NCBI GenBank assembly: GCA_963812675.1
Contig: CAWEWR010000007.1
Location: forward strand, 841,083 to 905,082
From: AP-15 sp963812675
GTDB taxonomy: Bacteria; Pseudomonadota; Alphaproteobacteria; ATCC43930; CGMCC-115725
Reading direction: 5' to 3'
Length of the DNA: 64,000 nucleotides
The notes below the pieces were generated by a model. It was not told where the DNA came from. It did not search any database and worked only from the letters and a program-made list of their open reading frames with translations. Positions 25,794-34,827 of this stretch are shown here, in pieces. Every line of letters begins with the position of its first letter. The first letter of the stretch is position 1. The translations under genes and the position numbers were made by a program.

Positions 25794-26946
25794 ATGAATG
25801 CCAATTTAGCTCGACGGAATGGTTTTGCGACCGTCGGCGAAGCCCAGGAGCGGGCAGTCACGGAGGGGCCGAAATTTACGGTGGTGGTCCCGACCCTCAA
25901 CGAGCGAGATAATGTCAGGCCGCTCGTCGAGTTGCTGGATGCGGTGCTCGACACGGTGAGCGGCGAGGTAATTTTCGTCGATGACAACTCCTCGGACGGC
26001 ACCGCCGAGCAGATCCGCGAGATTAGCCGGCGCGACCGGCGAGTGCGCTGCCTGCAGCGGATTGGGCGGCGGGGCCTTACGACGGCTTGCATCGAAGGGG
26101 CCCTGGCAACTTCCGCGCCCTATATCGCCGTCATGGATGCCGACATTCAGCATGACGAGAAGCTGCTGCCGCAGATGTTGGCGATTCTGAAAAGCGATCC
26201 GGTTGATCTGGTGGTCGGAAGCCGGTATGTGGCCGGCGGTGGAATCGGCGGGTGGGACGCCGGCCGTGCGAAGATGAGCGCCGTCGCCGCGCGTCTCTCC
26301 CGGATCATCTGCAAAGCCGAGATCGCCGATCCGATGAGCGGCTTTTTCATGCTACGGCGGGAGGTCCTGGAAGAGGCTCTGCGGCGCCTTTCCGGACAGG
26401 GACTCGAAGATTCTTCTGGATACCCTGGCGTCATCGCCGCGGCCGCTGCGAGTCAGTGAGTTGCCCTACGAGTTTCGCGAACGGCAGCACGGCGAGAGCA
26501 AACTCGATACGCGCATCGCCTGGGAATACATGATGCTGATCGCTGATAAGCTGATCGGCCACATCGTCCCGGTTCGTTTCGCCCTCTTCGCCCTCGTCGG
26601 CAGTTGGACTGTTCATCCACATGACGGTCCTCTGGGCTGCGCTCACCATCGCCGGCGCGGTCTTCGATCTGGCGCAGGCCTCTGCTGCGGTTGCAGCGAT
26701 GACATCGAATTTCTTCCTCAACAATCTCTTCACCTATCGACCGCCGCCCTGCGCGGTCTGGCGTTGCTGCGGGGCCTGTTCACCTTCTATGCGATTTGCG
26801 CCCTCGGCACGGTCGCCAATGTCGGCATCGCCGGCTATGTCTTTTCCAAGAACGAGGTCTGGTGGCTCGCCGGCCTTGCCGGCGTCGTCGTCGGATCAGT
26901 CTGGAACTACGCCGTCTCCTCGGTCTTCACGTGGAAACAAAAATAA
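25794..26946 (+). pseudogene. Dolichyl-phosphate-mannose synthase-like GT2 fused to GtrA domain, frameshifted
   Basis: The start (ATG 25794) leads to a GT2 domain of DPM1 type: VVVPTLNERDNVRPLVELL, FVDDNSSDGTAEQI, YIAVMDADIQHDEKLLPQM and PMSGFFMLRREVLEEAL. At about 26410 one base changes the frame to ILLDTLASSPRPLRVSELPY and then ERQHGESKLDTRIAWEYM. Two more shifts, near 26603 and 26735, lead through FIHMTVLWAALTIAGAVFDL and back to LLRGLFTFYAICALGTVANV, the GtrA membrane domain ending in WKQK. Repaired, it would be about 383 residues making polyprenyl-phosphate sugars. Three shifts suggest real decay. Confidence 0.8.
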
Positions 26947-26959
26947 GAATCGCAAGTGA

Positions 26960-27293
26960 GGCTCTCTCATTCGGCGCATCTCGGTTGGGAACTCTCCTAA
27001 GCCGTAACGCGGTGACGACGAGTTAATTGGCCTTTCAGGCATCATCGACGGTGGACGGTACTGCGCTCGGTCCTTGCTCTTTTGCGGCTGAGGGGCGGAA
27101 AAGTTCAGGACAACGATAAAGCGTCATAGACGCGTCGGGATGCATCGTGATGTGTACAAATTTATAAAAAGACAAATTATAAGTGCTGGACAAATTCCAT
27201 AATTCATAATATTATGATTTCGGCATCCTCCCACGAATTTGAGAATTCACTATGCGCCAATTCGCCTAATTTATATACATATCGGAGAGCTAT
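26960..27293 (+). promoter_or_regulatory. AT-rich leader before the LamG gene
   Basis: This 330-bp stretch is far more AT-rich than its surroundings from about 27150 on. It holds a perfect 12-bp palindrome, CATAATATTATG (27205-27216), and a weaker inverted pair TTATAA with TTATAA around 27161-27182. CGGAGAG lies 6-12 bases before the ATG at 27294. No gene is seen. It probably carries the promoter of the three-gene set that follows, but clear -35/-10 boxes could not be chosen. Confidence 0.45.
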
Positions 27294-29342
27294 ATGACAA
27301 TTAGTATCAGCAATTTGACTGTAAATAACAACGTACCAGCAGGGACCGTCATCGGCGTGTTGACCGCATACGATGCATCAAGCAACGTTATACCTTGCAA
27401 TTTCACATTAACCAAGAATTCCGCCGGTTTCTTTGCCATCTCCGAGAACAGCCTGGTGACGGAGCGCGCGTCAATTTTGGCCGGTATTTATTCGGTCCGG
27501 GTTCATGCTAATGGGACGACGACAAGGTTCAGCGGCAACGCGGTCTTTCACGTTGCAGTGAACATAGCGCCGGCACCGCCGCCACCGGCACCGCCGCCGC
27601 CACCGGCACCGCCGCCGCCACCGGCACCGCCGCCGCCACCGGCACCGCCGCCACCACCGGCACCGCCGCCGCCACCGGCACCGCCGCCACCACCGGCACC
27701 GCCGCCACCACCGGCACCGCCGCCACCACCGGCACCGCCGCCGCCACCGGCACCGCCGCCGCCACCGGCACCGCCGCCACCACCGGCACCGCCGCCACCG
27801 CCGAGCGGACCCACGGCCGAATGGACGCTGACGCAGGCGAGCGTATCAAGCACAACCGTCGCGGACGCCTCGGGCAACGGCAACGCGGGCACGGTGATGA
27901 ACGGTCCGCTGACCTTTGGGGCCATGGGCGCCAACTTCAACGGTCAGCAATATGTCGACTCGACGCTGACGGTGACCTCGTCGGCCCTGACGGTCTCGGT
28001 CTGGTTCAACGCCGCGAACCTCAGCAACGCCAACCCGCGGATCGTCGCCAATTCCCACACCGATGTCGACGCCAAGGGCTTCCAGCTCATGTTCAACAGC
28101 GGCGGCGCGTCCGGTGTCTTCGATGTCGGCAACGGCACCGCCGAGGGCCGCGCATCCTGGTCGCAGCAGCTCGTTGAGGGAACCTGGTACCACTACGTCG
28201 GTGTCTATAACGGGGCCACGGTGAGCGCCTATCTCAATGGCGTCCAGGTGGCGTCCGCGGCGTTCGCCGGTGGCGCCATCGCCGCAGGCACCGGTCCAGA
28301 CATCAACATCGCGCGCAACCCGACCTACGCCGGCGACTACTTCATCGGCGCCATCTCGGATGTGCGGATATACAAGCGGGCCCTGTCGGCCGCCGAGATC
28401 CTGGTGCTGTATCAGGCGAATCCGCCGCCACCGCCGAGCGGACCCACGGCCGAATGGACGCTGACGCAGGCGAGCGTATCAAGCACAACCGTCGCGGACG
28501 CCTCGGGCAACGGCAACGCGGGCACGGTGATGAACGGTCCGCTGACCTTTGGGGCCATGGGCGCCAACTTCAACGGTCAGCAATATGTCGACTCGACGCT
28601 GACGGTGACCTCGTCGGCCCTGACGGTCTCGGTCTGGTTCAACGCCGCCAACCTCAGCAACGCCAACCCGCGGATCGTCGCCAATTCCCACACCGATGTC
28701 GACGCCAAGGGCTTCCAGCTCATGTTCAACAGCGGCGGCGTATCCGGTTTCTTCGATGTCGGCAACGGCACCGCCGAGGGCCGCGCATCCTGGTCGCAGC
28801 AGCTCGCCGCCGGAACCTGGTATCACTATGTCGGAGTTTATGACGGAGCCACGGTGAGCGCCTACCTCAATGGGGTTCAGGTGGCGACCGCGGCGTTCGC
28901 CGGTGGCGCCATCGCTGCAGGCGCAGGTCCCGACATCAACATCGCTCGCAACCCGGCGTACGCCGGCGATACCTTCATCGGCGCCATCTCGGATGTGCGG
29001 ATATACAAGCGGGCCCTGTTGGCTGCCGAGGTCCTGGCGCTGTATCAATCGGTGCCGCCGCCGCCGGCGCCGACACTCACCGCGATCACGCTCTCCTCGG
29101 CCAACGCAACCATACCCGACAATGCGCCTGCTGGTACATTGATCGCAACCGCCAATGTCACGATGTCCGACGGCTCTCAATTTAAGGGAACACTGACAAC
29201 GAGCGACACCAATTACTTTGCCATATCCGGGCTTAATATCGTTACCGCGCGTGCGATTACATCGGCCGACGATGGTGCACACTCGACGGTAATCACCGCT
29301 ACTCAAGGCGGGCAAGCATTTTCTAGGGAGCTCTCAATATGA
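27294..29342 (+). CDS. Surface protein with proline linker and two tandem LamG-like domains
   Basis: This 682-residue protein begins with a cadherin-like domain (about residues 1-92, VPAGTVIGVLTAYDASSN). A linker of about twelve APPPPP units follows (95-168). Then come two almost identical LamG-like jelly-roll domains (170-380 and 381-591; each has LTVSVWFNAANLSNANPRI and ISDVRIYKRAL). It ends with a second cadherin-like domain (NAPAGTLIATANVTMSDGSQ) to residue 682. No classical signal peptide is seen, so export may be by a type I or other route. LamG folds bind sugars or proteins, which suits a matrix protein of the polysaccharide island. The stop overlaps the next start (ATGA). Confidence 0.82.
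   Translation: MTISISNLTVNNNVPAGTVIGVLTAYDASSNVIPCNFTLTKNSAGFFAISENSLVTERASILAGIYSVRVHANGTTTRFSGNAVFHVAVNIAPAPPPPAPPPPPAPPPPPAPPPPPAPPPPPAPPPPPAPPPPPAPPPPPAPPPPPAPPPPPAPPPPPAPPPPPAPPPPPSGPTAEWTLTQASVSSTTVADASGNGNAGTVMNGPLTFGAMGANFNGQQYVDSTLTVTSSALTVSVWFNAANLSNANPRIVANSHTDVDAKGFQLMFNSGGASGVFDVGNGTAEGRASWSQQLVEGTWYHYVGVYNGATVSAYLNGVQVASAAFAGGAIAAGTGPDINIARNPTYAGDYFIGAISDVRIYKRALSAAEILVLYQANPPPPPSGPTAEWTLTQASVSSTTVADASGNGNAGTVMNGPLTFGAMGANFNGQQYVDSTLTVTSSALTVSVWFNAANLSNANPRIVANSHTDVDAKGFQLMFNSGGVSGFFDVGNGTAEGRASWSQQLAAGTWYHYVGVYDGATVSAYLNGVQVATAAFAGGAIAAGAGPDINIARNPAYAGDTFIGAISDVRIYKRALLAAEVLALYQSVPPPPAPTLTAITLSSANATIPDNAPAGTLIATANVTMSDGSQFKGTLTTSDTNYFAISGLNIVTARAITSADDGAHSTVITATQGGQAFSRELSI
27568..27803 (+). 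repeat. 18-bp tandem repeat encoding APPPPP
   Basis: About twelve units of an 18-bp sequence of the form GCACCGCCGCCRCCACCG encode the proline linker. The units differ mainly at third codon positions. Copy number in such arrays changes by slippage, so strains may differ in linker length. This is a coding microsatellite and not a CRISPR array, because there are no spacers. Confidence 0.9.
27801..29066 (+). repeat. 633-bp tandem duplication (LamG units)
   Basis: The segment starting CCGAGCGGACCCACGGCCGA at 27801 recurs at 28434, an offset of 633 bp or 211 codons. The first 330 bp or so of the two units are almost identical at DNA level, including third codon positions. The later part carries more silent and replacement changes. 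This patchy identity suggests recent duplication or gene conversion within the gene. Confidence 0.88.
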
Positions 29343-30751
29343 TCCAAAAACTATTCTTCACAGCGGCGCTGTGCCTGCTGGCGGCCGGCGTTGCATTTGC
29401 TGGCAGTCTCAGCGCTCAACTCACGAGCCAACCTAGCGCTCGACCGGGGGCGGTCCCACCTAGCGCCACAGAGACGACCACATTTGTGCCCCCCGCTAAG
29501 GCGTCTAACGTCTGCACCGGCCCCAGCCCCGACCCGCAGGCTAAGGTCGACGGGTTTACATCGCCGGCACTTTGCGTGGACTTCACGCAACAGACGGTAG
29601 TTGCTTATATCGGGGGGTCCCCGATTCCTTCCGCGAATTGGCTGCGCTGTCCATCGGACGAGACGCCGGGATATGCCTTATATGCCGGCTATGATCACGG
29701 CACTTTCGACGGCTGCCAGAAGGTGACCCACGAGATCGATCCGCTTACCGGCCAGTATGCCCTTCACATCGCCGCCCCGGACTCCTTTGGGCAGACCTCC
29801 GGCATACAAATCTTTACTGCCGATGGAGAAAACGCAGGCGCCACGGGGAATCACTTTGGGCAGGGCTGGTTTCAGATGACCACACGTAGTTCGACTACGC
29901 CCTCGCCCGGCACTGGTGCGCTTAACAATAATGTAGCCGGGAACAACGTTACCTGGTACGGAGGATTCAACACCAACCAGGAGGTTGATCAATATGAGAA
30001 TTGGTATATCTTCGGCGACTGCGCCGACATGGGAGTGCTCGACCACAGTAACGTTACCTTTTACACTTACAGTTTTCTCCCTGGCATAGTACAAACCGGC
30101 TGCGGCGGGAGGCCCAGGTTGGACAACAGCCAGTATCAGACCTATGCAATACGAATAACAGGCAATGGCACAAACGTCGGATATACAGCATACGTGAATG
30201 GCTCCGTCGTCGGAGGGGTCACGACCGGCTATTCGGGGAATGTGCGGACCGGCGTCAACGGCGCATACGAGATTTGGAATAATTCTCACGGTTGCGTGTT
30301 CGGCGGAGGCTTGCTGTGCAATGGCGACACCATCAACATAACCAATGCCTTTCAGTGCAACGGCGTCACGTGCCTAACTCTCTCGGCGGGAGTGACGGTG
30401 ACGACCGGAGGCCCTCCGAATATAAATTGCAGCCCGACATCGGTCAGCGGCTCAGGTTATGCTTATATAACGGGAGCCAACGGCATCGCCGGCCTCAACG
30501 GGGTGCATCTTGGGGTCTGCCCAACAGATCATGCGAGTCCATCCGTGAATCTCGCCTTGCCCGATCTCCCTTGGCCGGGGGGCACCTACGGCGGGGGCGG
30601 TCGGTGGAACCCAATGACCCAAGCTGACATATGGGTATCGAGCATTATGTTCTTTGCCTGCCCTGGGTTCGACCCGACGCTGCCGAACCCCAATACGAGT
30701 AATTATTGCGACATGCCCAATGGACACGCAGTCCTGTCCGGAGCGCCGTGA
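29339..30751 (+). CDS. Secreted protein of unknown function
   Basis: This 470-residue protein has a clear signal peptide (LFFTAALCLLAAGVAFAGS, cleavage near residue 21). The mature part is rich in glycine, asparagine and threonine with at least fourteen cysteines. Stretches such as YQTYAIRITGNGTNVGYTAY and GNNVTWYGGFNTNQEVDQYE suggest a beta-sandwich like those of glucanases or lectins, but no catalytic motif is certain. The start overlaps the LamG stop (ATGA) and the stop overlaps the next start (TGATG), so the three genes are translated together. I do not recognise the family. Confidence 0.7.
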   Translation: MIQKLFFTAALCLLAAGVAFAGSLSAQLTSQPSARPGAVPPSATETTTFVPPAKASNVCTGPSPDPQAKVDGFTSPALCVDFTQQTVVAYIGGSPIPSANWLRCPSDETPGYALYAGYDHGTFDGCQKVTHEIDPLTGQYALHIAAPDSFGQTSGIQIFTADGENAGATGNHFGQGWFQMTTRSSTTPSPGTGALNNNVAGNNVTWYGGFNTNQEVDQYENWYIFGDCADMGVLDHSNVTFYTYSFLPGIVQTGCGGRPRLDNSQYQTYAIRITGNGTNVGYTAYVNGSVVGGVTTGYSGNVRTGVNGAYEIWNNSHGCVFGGGLLCNGDTINITNAFQCNGVTCLTLSAGVTVTTGGPPNINCSPTSVSGSGYAYITGANGIAGLNGVHLGVCPTDHASPSVNLALPDLPWPGGTYGGGGRWNPMTQADIWVSSIMFFACPGFDPTLPNPNTSNYCDMPNGHAVLSGAP

Positions 30752-31722
30752 TGTGGATACGCAGCCCAGCTTGGGATGGATTCTGGTTCCTCAGCGGCAT
30801 CCCGATCGGCATTGCGCTATGGCTTATCGCGCCGCCACTCTCGCTCGGATTTTACTTCATCCTGTTGTTTCGGGTCGGGCATCTCGCGGCGCCGGTGGCG
30901 TGCGCGTGGTCTCACAAAGGGTTTCGCGACCTCATGCTTCGGCAGAAAGTGAAATTCATCGTCATCCCGCTACTGGTCTTCATCGCCTCTGGAACGCTCA
31001 GCCTCTTGCTCCTCCCGACGATCGATGTCGATGGCCTGTGGCTGCACATAGGCAATGTCTTGCGACCGGCTGCATGGCTCGCCGCCCTCTATGTCGTTGG
31101 GAACCAGTGGCATCTAGGGATGCAGAATTTCGGGGTGATGCGGCTGTATGCGGTGAAGGCCCACATCTCGCCCTCTCGCGTTGCTGACAAAGCCTTGTGT
31201 CTCTCCGCAATGGCGTTTTGGTCGGTAGGAACGGCGACACACTTCAATTTCATCCCCGGTGGCGCGACCAACCCGGCGCTCGTGATCGGAGTTTGCGCCA
31301 TAGTGGTCGCCGCGGCCATTGCCGCTCTGGCTGCCGAGCGCTCTTGGCCGCGCGCTATGTTTATCCTGGCGGTCCTCTCGCCGGTCTTGATTTCGTTCTG
31401 GTCCTACTGGTACGGTTTCGCCACGGTCCTTCTCAACCACTGGCTGACGGCAATCGGCCTGTCGGCGCATGTCGACGCCAACCATCACTCGCGCTCACCG
31501 CTCAGCTTTGCCCTGGCGATGATGGCCGCAGGTGCTGCGGTAGTCCTGCTGCGCTCCCATTTCAAGCTCATCCTCAGCGCGAATCTGGGGCTGTCCTTCG
31601 TGCATTACCTATATGACCGATGGCTGTGGAAGCTCAGCGATCCGCAGGTGCGCGCGACGATCGGGAGCGATTTGTTTCGCCGACCGGCAGGCGGTCAGCA
31701 AACATCGCTGGCATCCGTATGA
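30751..31722 (+). CDS. Polytopic membrane protein of unknown function
   Basis: From ATG 30751 the product has 323 residues and about eight hydrophobic segments, for example FWFLSGIPIGIALWLIA, FIVIPLLVFIASGTLSLLLL, ALVIGVCAIVVAAAIAALAA and FALAMMAAGAAVVLLRS. It has histidines at conserved-looking places (YVVGNQWHLGMQNFGVMRLY, LSAHVDANHHSRSP) that could bind a metal or carry catalysis. I do not recognise the family. Its start overlaps the stop of the secreted protein as TGATG, so it is the last gene of the coupled trio. It might export, anchor or modify the two secreted partners. Confidence 0.65.
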   Translation: MWIRSPAWDGFWFLSGIPIGIALWLIAPPLSLGFYFILLFRVGHLAAPVACAWSHKGFRDLMLRQKVKFIVIPLLVFIASGTLSLLLLPTIDVDGLWLHIGNVLRPAAWLAALYVVGNQWHLGMQNFGVMRLYAVKAHISPSRVADKALCLSAMAFWSVGTATHFNFIPGGATNPALVIGVCAIVVAAAIAALAAERSWPRAMFILAVLSPVLISFWSYWYGFATVLLNHWLTAIGLSAHVDANHHSRSPLSFALAMMAAGAAVVLLRSHFKLILSANLGLSFVHYLYDRWLWKLSDPQVRATIGSDLFRRPAGGQQTSLASV

Positions 31723-31883
31723 TGCGCCGTCCCAATGCGCAAGCGTTGCGCCGTCGGTCTCGCCCTCGCGATCCTAAATGATCACTGCGGATACGTAGGC
31801 GCGCTTCGCGGTCTTCAGAGTGGAGCTGCGAGAACTCAGCGAGCCTGCTTGGTGACGGTGCGGCGCTGATCCTCGCCGCAGCT

Positions 31884-31915
31884 CGCCAACCGGCGCCGAA
31901 AGGCGCCGGTTGGCG
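31884..31915. terminator. Perfect 14-bp hairpin with GAAA loop between convergent genes
   Basis: The arms CGCCAACCGGCGCC (31884-31897) and GGCGCCGGTTGGCG (31902-31915) pair perfectly around the loop GAAA. It lies between the ends of the plus-strand membrane gene (31722) and the minus-strand methyltransferase (32041), so it could stop transcription from both sides. No T-run follows on either strand, so it may instead be a palindromic repeat element. The rest of 31723-32040 holds no gene. Confidence 0.6.
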
Positions 31916-32040
31916 GCACCGAACTTGCCTACTGCGCCGGTTCCTTGCCCGATATTTAAGTGGCAGCAGGATTTGGCGCGCTTTAGCCTCGCGCCCCGCG
32001 AGTGATGGATGCCGCGGTTTTTAAGTGCGTTCACCGGGAT

Positions 32041-32892
32041 CTATTTGCGCGCGACGAGCTCGCTTGGCGCGTTTCCCCGTGGCGTCACCGTAACCTCCTG
32101 AAAACCGCAATTCGCTACCAACTTGGTCATGAACGCCTCATGATAGGCTACGGCCGCCTCCGGATAGCGTGTGCTTTCTACATAGGCGTTGCCGCGCCGA
32201 TGTTGGAATGTCCAGCGGCGACCGAGTTCAACGTGTTCGATGCAGAAAAAGGTCATATACATGATCCCGTCATCTCTCAAGATACGATAAGTCTCCCGTA
32301 GATAATCAACGACCTCTGCTTCCAACAGATGTGAATAAAGAGATAATGAATACACAAAATCCTTGCTCCCCGGTGGTGCAATGGTGAGTTCGAATGCTGT
32401 GATCGATGTAGCACATGAATTGTCCTGAGAGTAGGTCTTGCTATTATGCGGAGACAAGATGAATTGAAAACGTCCTGCCGGAAAATTGTTCCGACAATAC
32501 TCGATCATCTCATTGTCAATATCGACACCCACATAGGTGCCCTCGAACCAAGGGCTCCACGGAGGGTCCCTTAACGGTCGCGCAACACGTCCGCAACCAC
32601 AACCGAGTTCCACCACATCTGAGTTGGATGTACAATATTTGCGGGACAGGAATAACAACCACAACTCGTTACCATCTCGGATAAAGTTGACATGACCATT
32701 GAAAATACGATTGCCCGCTCCGATGCGGATGCGGAGATGATTTGGGGGCAGGTCGCGCAAGTCCGGAAAGGGTAGCGCCAATATCCAGGCGATGGCATTA
32801 CCAGCTGTCTTGACAACGGGATTATAGCTGAGTTTAGCAACTGAAGGCACAAGTTGACGGAATATGCGATCATGTTTAGAATACCGCGGCAT
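32041..32892 (-). CDS. Class I SAM-dependent methyltransferase
   Basis: This protein of about 283 residues has the AdoMet-binding motif SDVVELGCGCGRVARPL, then GTYVGVDIDNEMIEYCRNNF, and later AFELTIAPPGSKDFVYSLSL and YRILRDDGIMYMTFFCIEHV. The enzyme type methylates a small molecule or sugar. Within the island, O-methylation of a sugar residue is the most likely task. ATG 32892 or a GTG one codon upstream could be the start. Confidence 0.85.
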   Translation of the reverse strand: MPRYSKHDRIFRQLVPSVAKLSYNPVVKTAGNAIAWILALPFPDLRDLPPNHLRIRIGAGNRIFNGHVNFIRDGNELWLLFLSRKYCTSNSDVVELGCGCGRVARPLRDPPWSPWFEGTYVGVDIDNEMIEYCRNNFPAGRFQFILSPHNSKTYSQDNSCATSITAFELTIAPPGSKDFVYSLSLYSHLLEAEVVDYLRETYRILRDDGIMYMTFFCIEHVELGRRWTFQHRRGNAYVESTRYPEAAVAYHEAFMTKLVANCGFQEVTVTPRGNAPSELVARK

Positions 32893-33032
32893 CACAGCAC
32901 CTGGGGAAATGTGTTGGTGAAGATTATAGCCTAGTTGCCGGCGGCGTGTGAAGCAGCTCCTTAGTTCACCATACAGTGCGAGGTGGGCGGGCTCAGCGCA
33001 CAGCCCCGCCTCCTTCGGGGCGGGTCCTTAGA

Positions 33033-34475
33033 ATGCTTCGGGAGGCGCGGTTGTTGACTATCGCAAGGACGAGGTGGCAGCGGGTAGGCGCACCTCGTGC
33101 GCGGCCCGCGGGGTTTCTCATCGCCGCTCTGGTCGTGGCGGTGTATGCAATTATGTTTGGAAATTACCGCATTAATGTTGCGATCGACACTCCATGGGAT
33201 TTATCATTTTCGTATAATTACTGCGTGAAGGGTATAGATACCGACCCTACATTCGGGTCGACTTTCCCGAACGGCATGGGGGGTACGGTCGCGTTCGGAA
33301 AAATCGCCGCAATGGTGCAGTGCGTGACACTCGCGCCGTTCAATTGGTCGCTGGTTGCCGCCAACGCTCTGTCGTTGTCCGGCGTCGTGCTGAGCATGGC
33401 CGCGATTTTCGCCTTCCTCGTTGGCGCAGGTTTCGGTCGCTTCGAAGCCGTGACCTGTTGTCTGGGACTTGCGGCGACCGAACCGTTCGTCGCGATGGCA
33501 AATCAATCCAAGTACGAATATGTCACGTTTCTTCTTGCCGTGTTCGGCTTGCTTCTGGCGGCGCGCCGGCACCTTCTCATAGCCGGACTGATTTCAGTGT
33601 TGGCGATCGAGGTGCAGCCGATCGGCATGATGGCGCCCATCTACCTCGTCGCCTATGAGTTGAGCCGAATGATCCGGACGCACCGATACCATCCCGAATT
33701 GGACCGGGTCGTCAAGCTGGTGCTCGGCGGCCTGCTCGGGCTCACGGTCTACTTCATCCTGCATCCCCATATCGTAGCGCTCCTAGCCGCCCACCCGGAC
33801 CCTACCGAATGGGGAAAGGAAGGCTCGATCCATTTCCTATACGGGTATTTCTTTGAGACAAGGCTATACCGGCATCTGCCGGAGCTTGCGGTATTTATTG
33901 CTTGCCTCTTGGTTCACATCTGGCGACGGGATTATCTGCAATGGCCGTTCCCACTCATCGCCTCGCTCGCCACGTTTTTCATTGGATTCCTCCTCCATCA
34001 TAGGAACGGTTTCTACACACCCTTCTGGTATTTCCCCTCTTTTCTTCTTGTGTTCGTGACGGTCAGCCGCGCGTGGCGAGCCATTGCGGTTCCTGCGCTT
34101 GTGCTGGTCCTGTTCGTTCCGCAATACGCGGTGGCGTATGTCGAAGGGCACAAATACACGCGACAGAACGAACTGGAGGTGGCGCGACGGGTCATCGCCA
34201 GCCGCGGCACCGACTTGAGCCATGCCCATATCTTCGGCGATTCGATATTCTGGCCTGTCTTCAAGGACCTCTCGTTTCAATGGACGCCCTCGGTCATGTA
34301 CGAGCCGCAACGCATCCCGCGCGGCACAAGCTATCTGATCTGTGGTCTCGACCCGCCGTTCTTCACTTTCGAACACACATGCGCCCAGGAGCTACCGGCT
34401 TTCGACCTCATTCAGCTTATTGAGCAATTTTCCTGGGCGAGCCGGAAGTATCTGATATACGAGCGACGCGAGTGA
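33033..34475 (+). CDS. Polytopic membrane protein, GT-C-like glycosyltransferase
   Basis: From ATG 33033 the product has 480 residues with about ten membrane segments. The first helix (PAGFLIAALVVAVYAIMFG) is followed by an acidic loop with NVAIDTPWDLSFSYNYCVKG. A soluble C-terminal part of about 110 residues (IFGDSIFWPVFKDLSFQWTP) follows. This matches membrane glycosyltransferases that take sugars from polyprenyl phosphate. A GTG 57 bases upstream is an alternative start. The specific family was not recognised. It faces the methyltransferase gene divergently. Confidence 0.68.
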   Translation: MLREARLLTIARTRWQRVGAPRARPAGFLIAALVVAVYAIMFGNYRINVAIDTPWDLSFSYNYCVKGIDTDPTFGSTFPNGMGGTVAFGKIAAMVQCVTLAPFNWSLVAANALSLSGVVLSMAAIFAFLVGAGFGRFEAVTCCLGLAATEPFVAMANQSKYEYVTFLLAVFGLLLAARRHLLIAGLISVLAIEVQPIGMMAPIYLVAYELSRMIRTHRYHPELDRVVKLVLGGLLGLTVYFILHPHIVALLAAHPDPTEWGKEGSIHFLYGYFFETRLYRHLPELAVFIACLLVHIWRRDYLQWPFPLIASLATFFIGFLLHHRNGFYTPFWYFPSFLLVFVTVSRAWRAIAVPALVLVLFVPQYAVAYVEGHKYTRQNELEVARRVIASRGTDLSHAHIFGDSIFWPVFKDLSFQWTPSVMYEPQRIPRGTSYLICGLDPPFFTFEHTCAQELPAFDLIQLIEQFSWASRKYLIYERRE

Positions 34476-34827
34476 CGTCGCGAAGACCTGGCGTACCGAC
34501 CCGCGGCGGAGCCCTTCGCGCATTAACCGCTATGGTCGGCGCAGCTCGGGGGTTCGAGACAACTTTGCACCGTAACCTTCTTAGGCAACGAGCGCCTTTG
34601 CAATAAGTTAAACATAAAGTTGTCCCTTGACAACCGCGGCTATCTAATGCCTTGATAAAAGGTAAGTTTGATGCAACGGCGGCGCGTTTTTGAAACGTGA
34701 GGGATGGTGAGCGGGCGCCGCTTTCCGACCCTTGCGGGTCGGCGCGCTGCTTGCTCTGTGAAGCTCATCGGACTATCCTTCTGTCCGCCAACCTCTATGC
34801 GGTAGAAGTAAGCTGCTTGGGGGCAAA
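34476..34827 (+). promoter_or_regulatory. Leader of the polysaccharide assembly genes
   Basis: This 350-bp stretch has no gene. It contains the inverted pair GTTGTC-CCTT-GACAAC (34618-34633) and another GACAAC near 34557, a possible operator. TTGACA at 34627 could be a -35 box, but no well-spaced -10 follows. A 7-bp hairpin, CCGACCC with loop TTGC (34725-34742), lies about 85 bases before the start of the glycosylphosphotransferase gene. Regulation through this leader is an inference. Confidence 0.4.

Noticed and set aside
27568..27803. Possible CRISPR array or regulatory repeat
   Set aside because: The 18-bp units follow one another without spacers and lie in frame inside a coding region as APPPPP codons.
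28479..29315. 278-codon minus-strand open frame in the LamG gene
   Set aside because: It mirrors the repeated LamG coding sequence and has no independent start or family.
34627..34659. Sigma-70 promoter TTGACA with GATAAA
   Set aside because: The spacing is 21 bp, too long for a usual promoter, so only the palindrome is reported.
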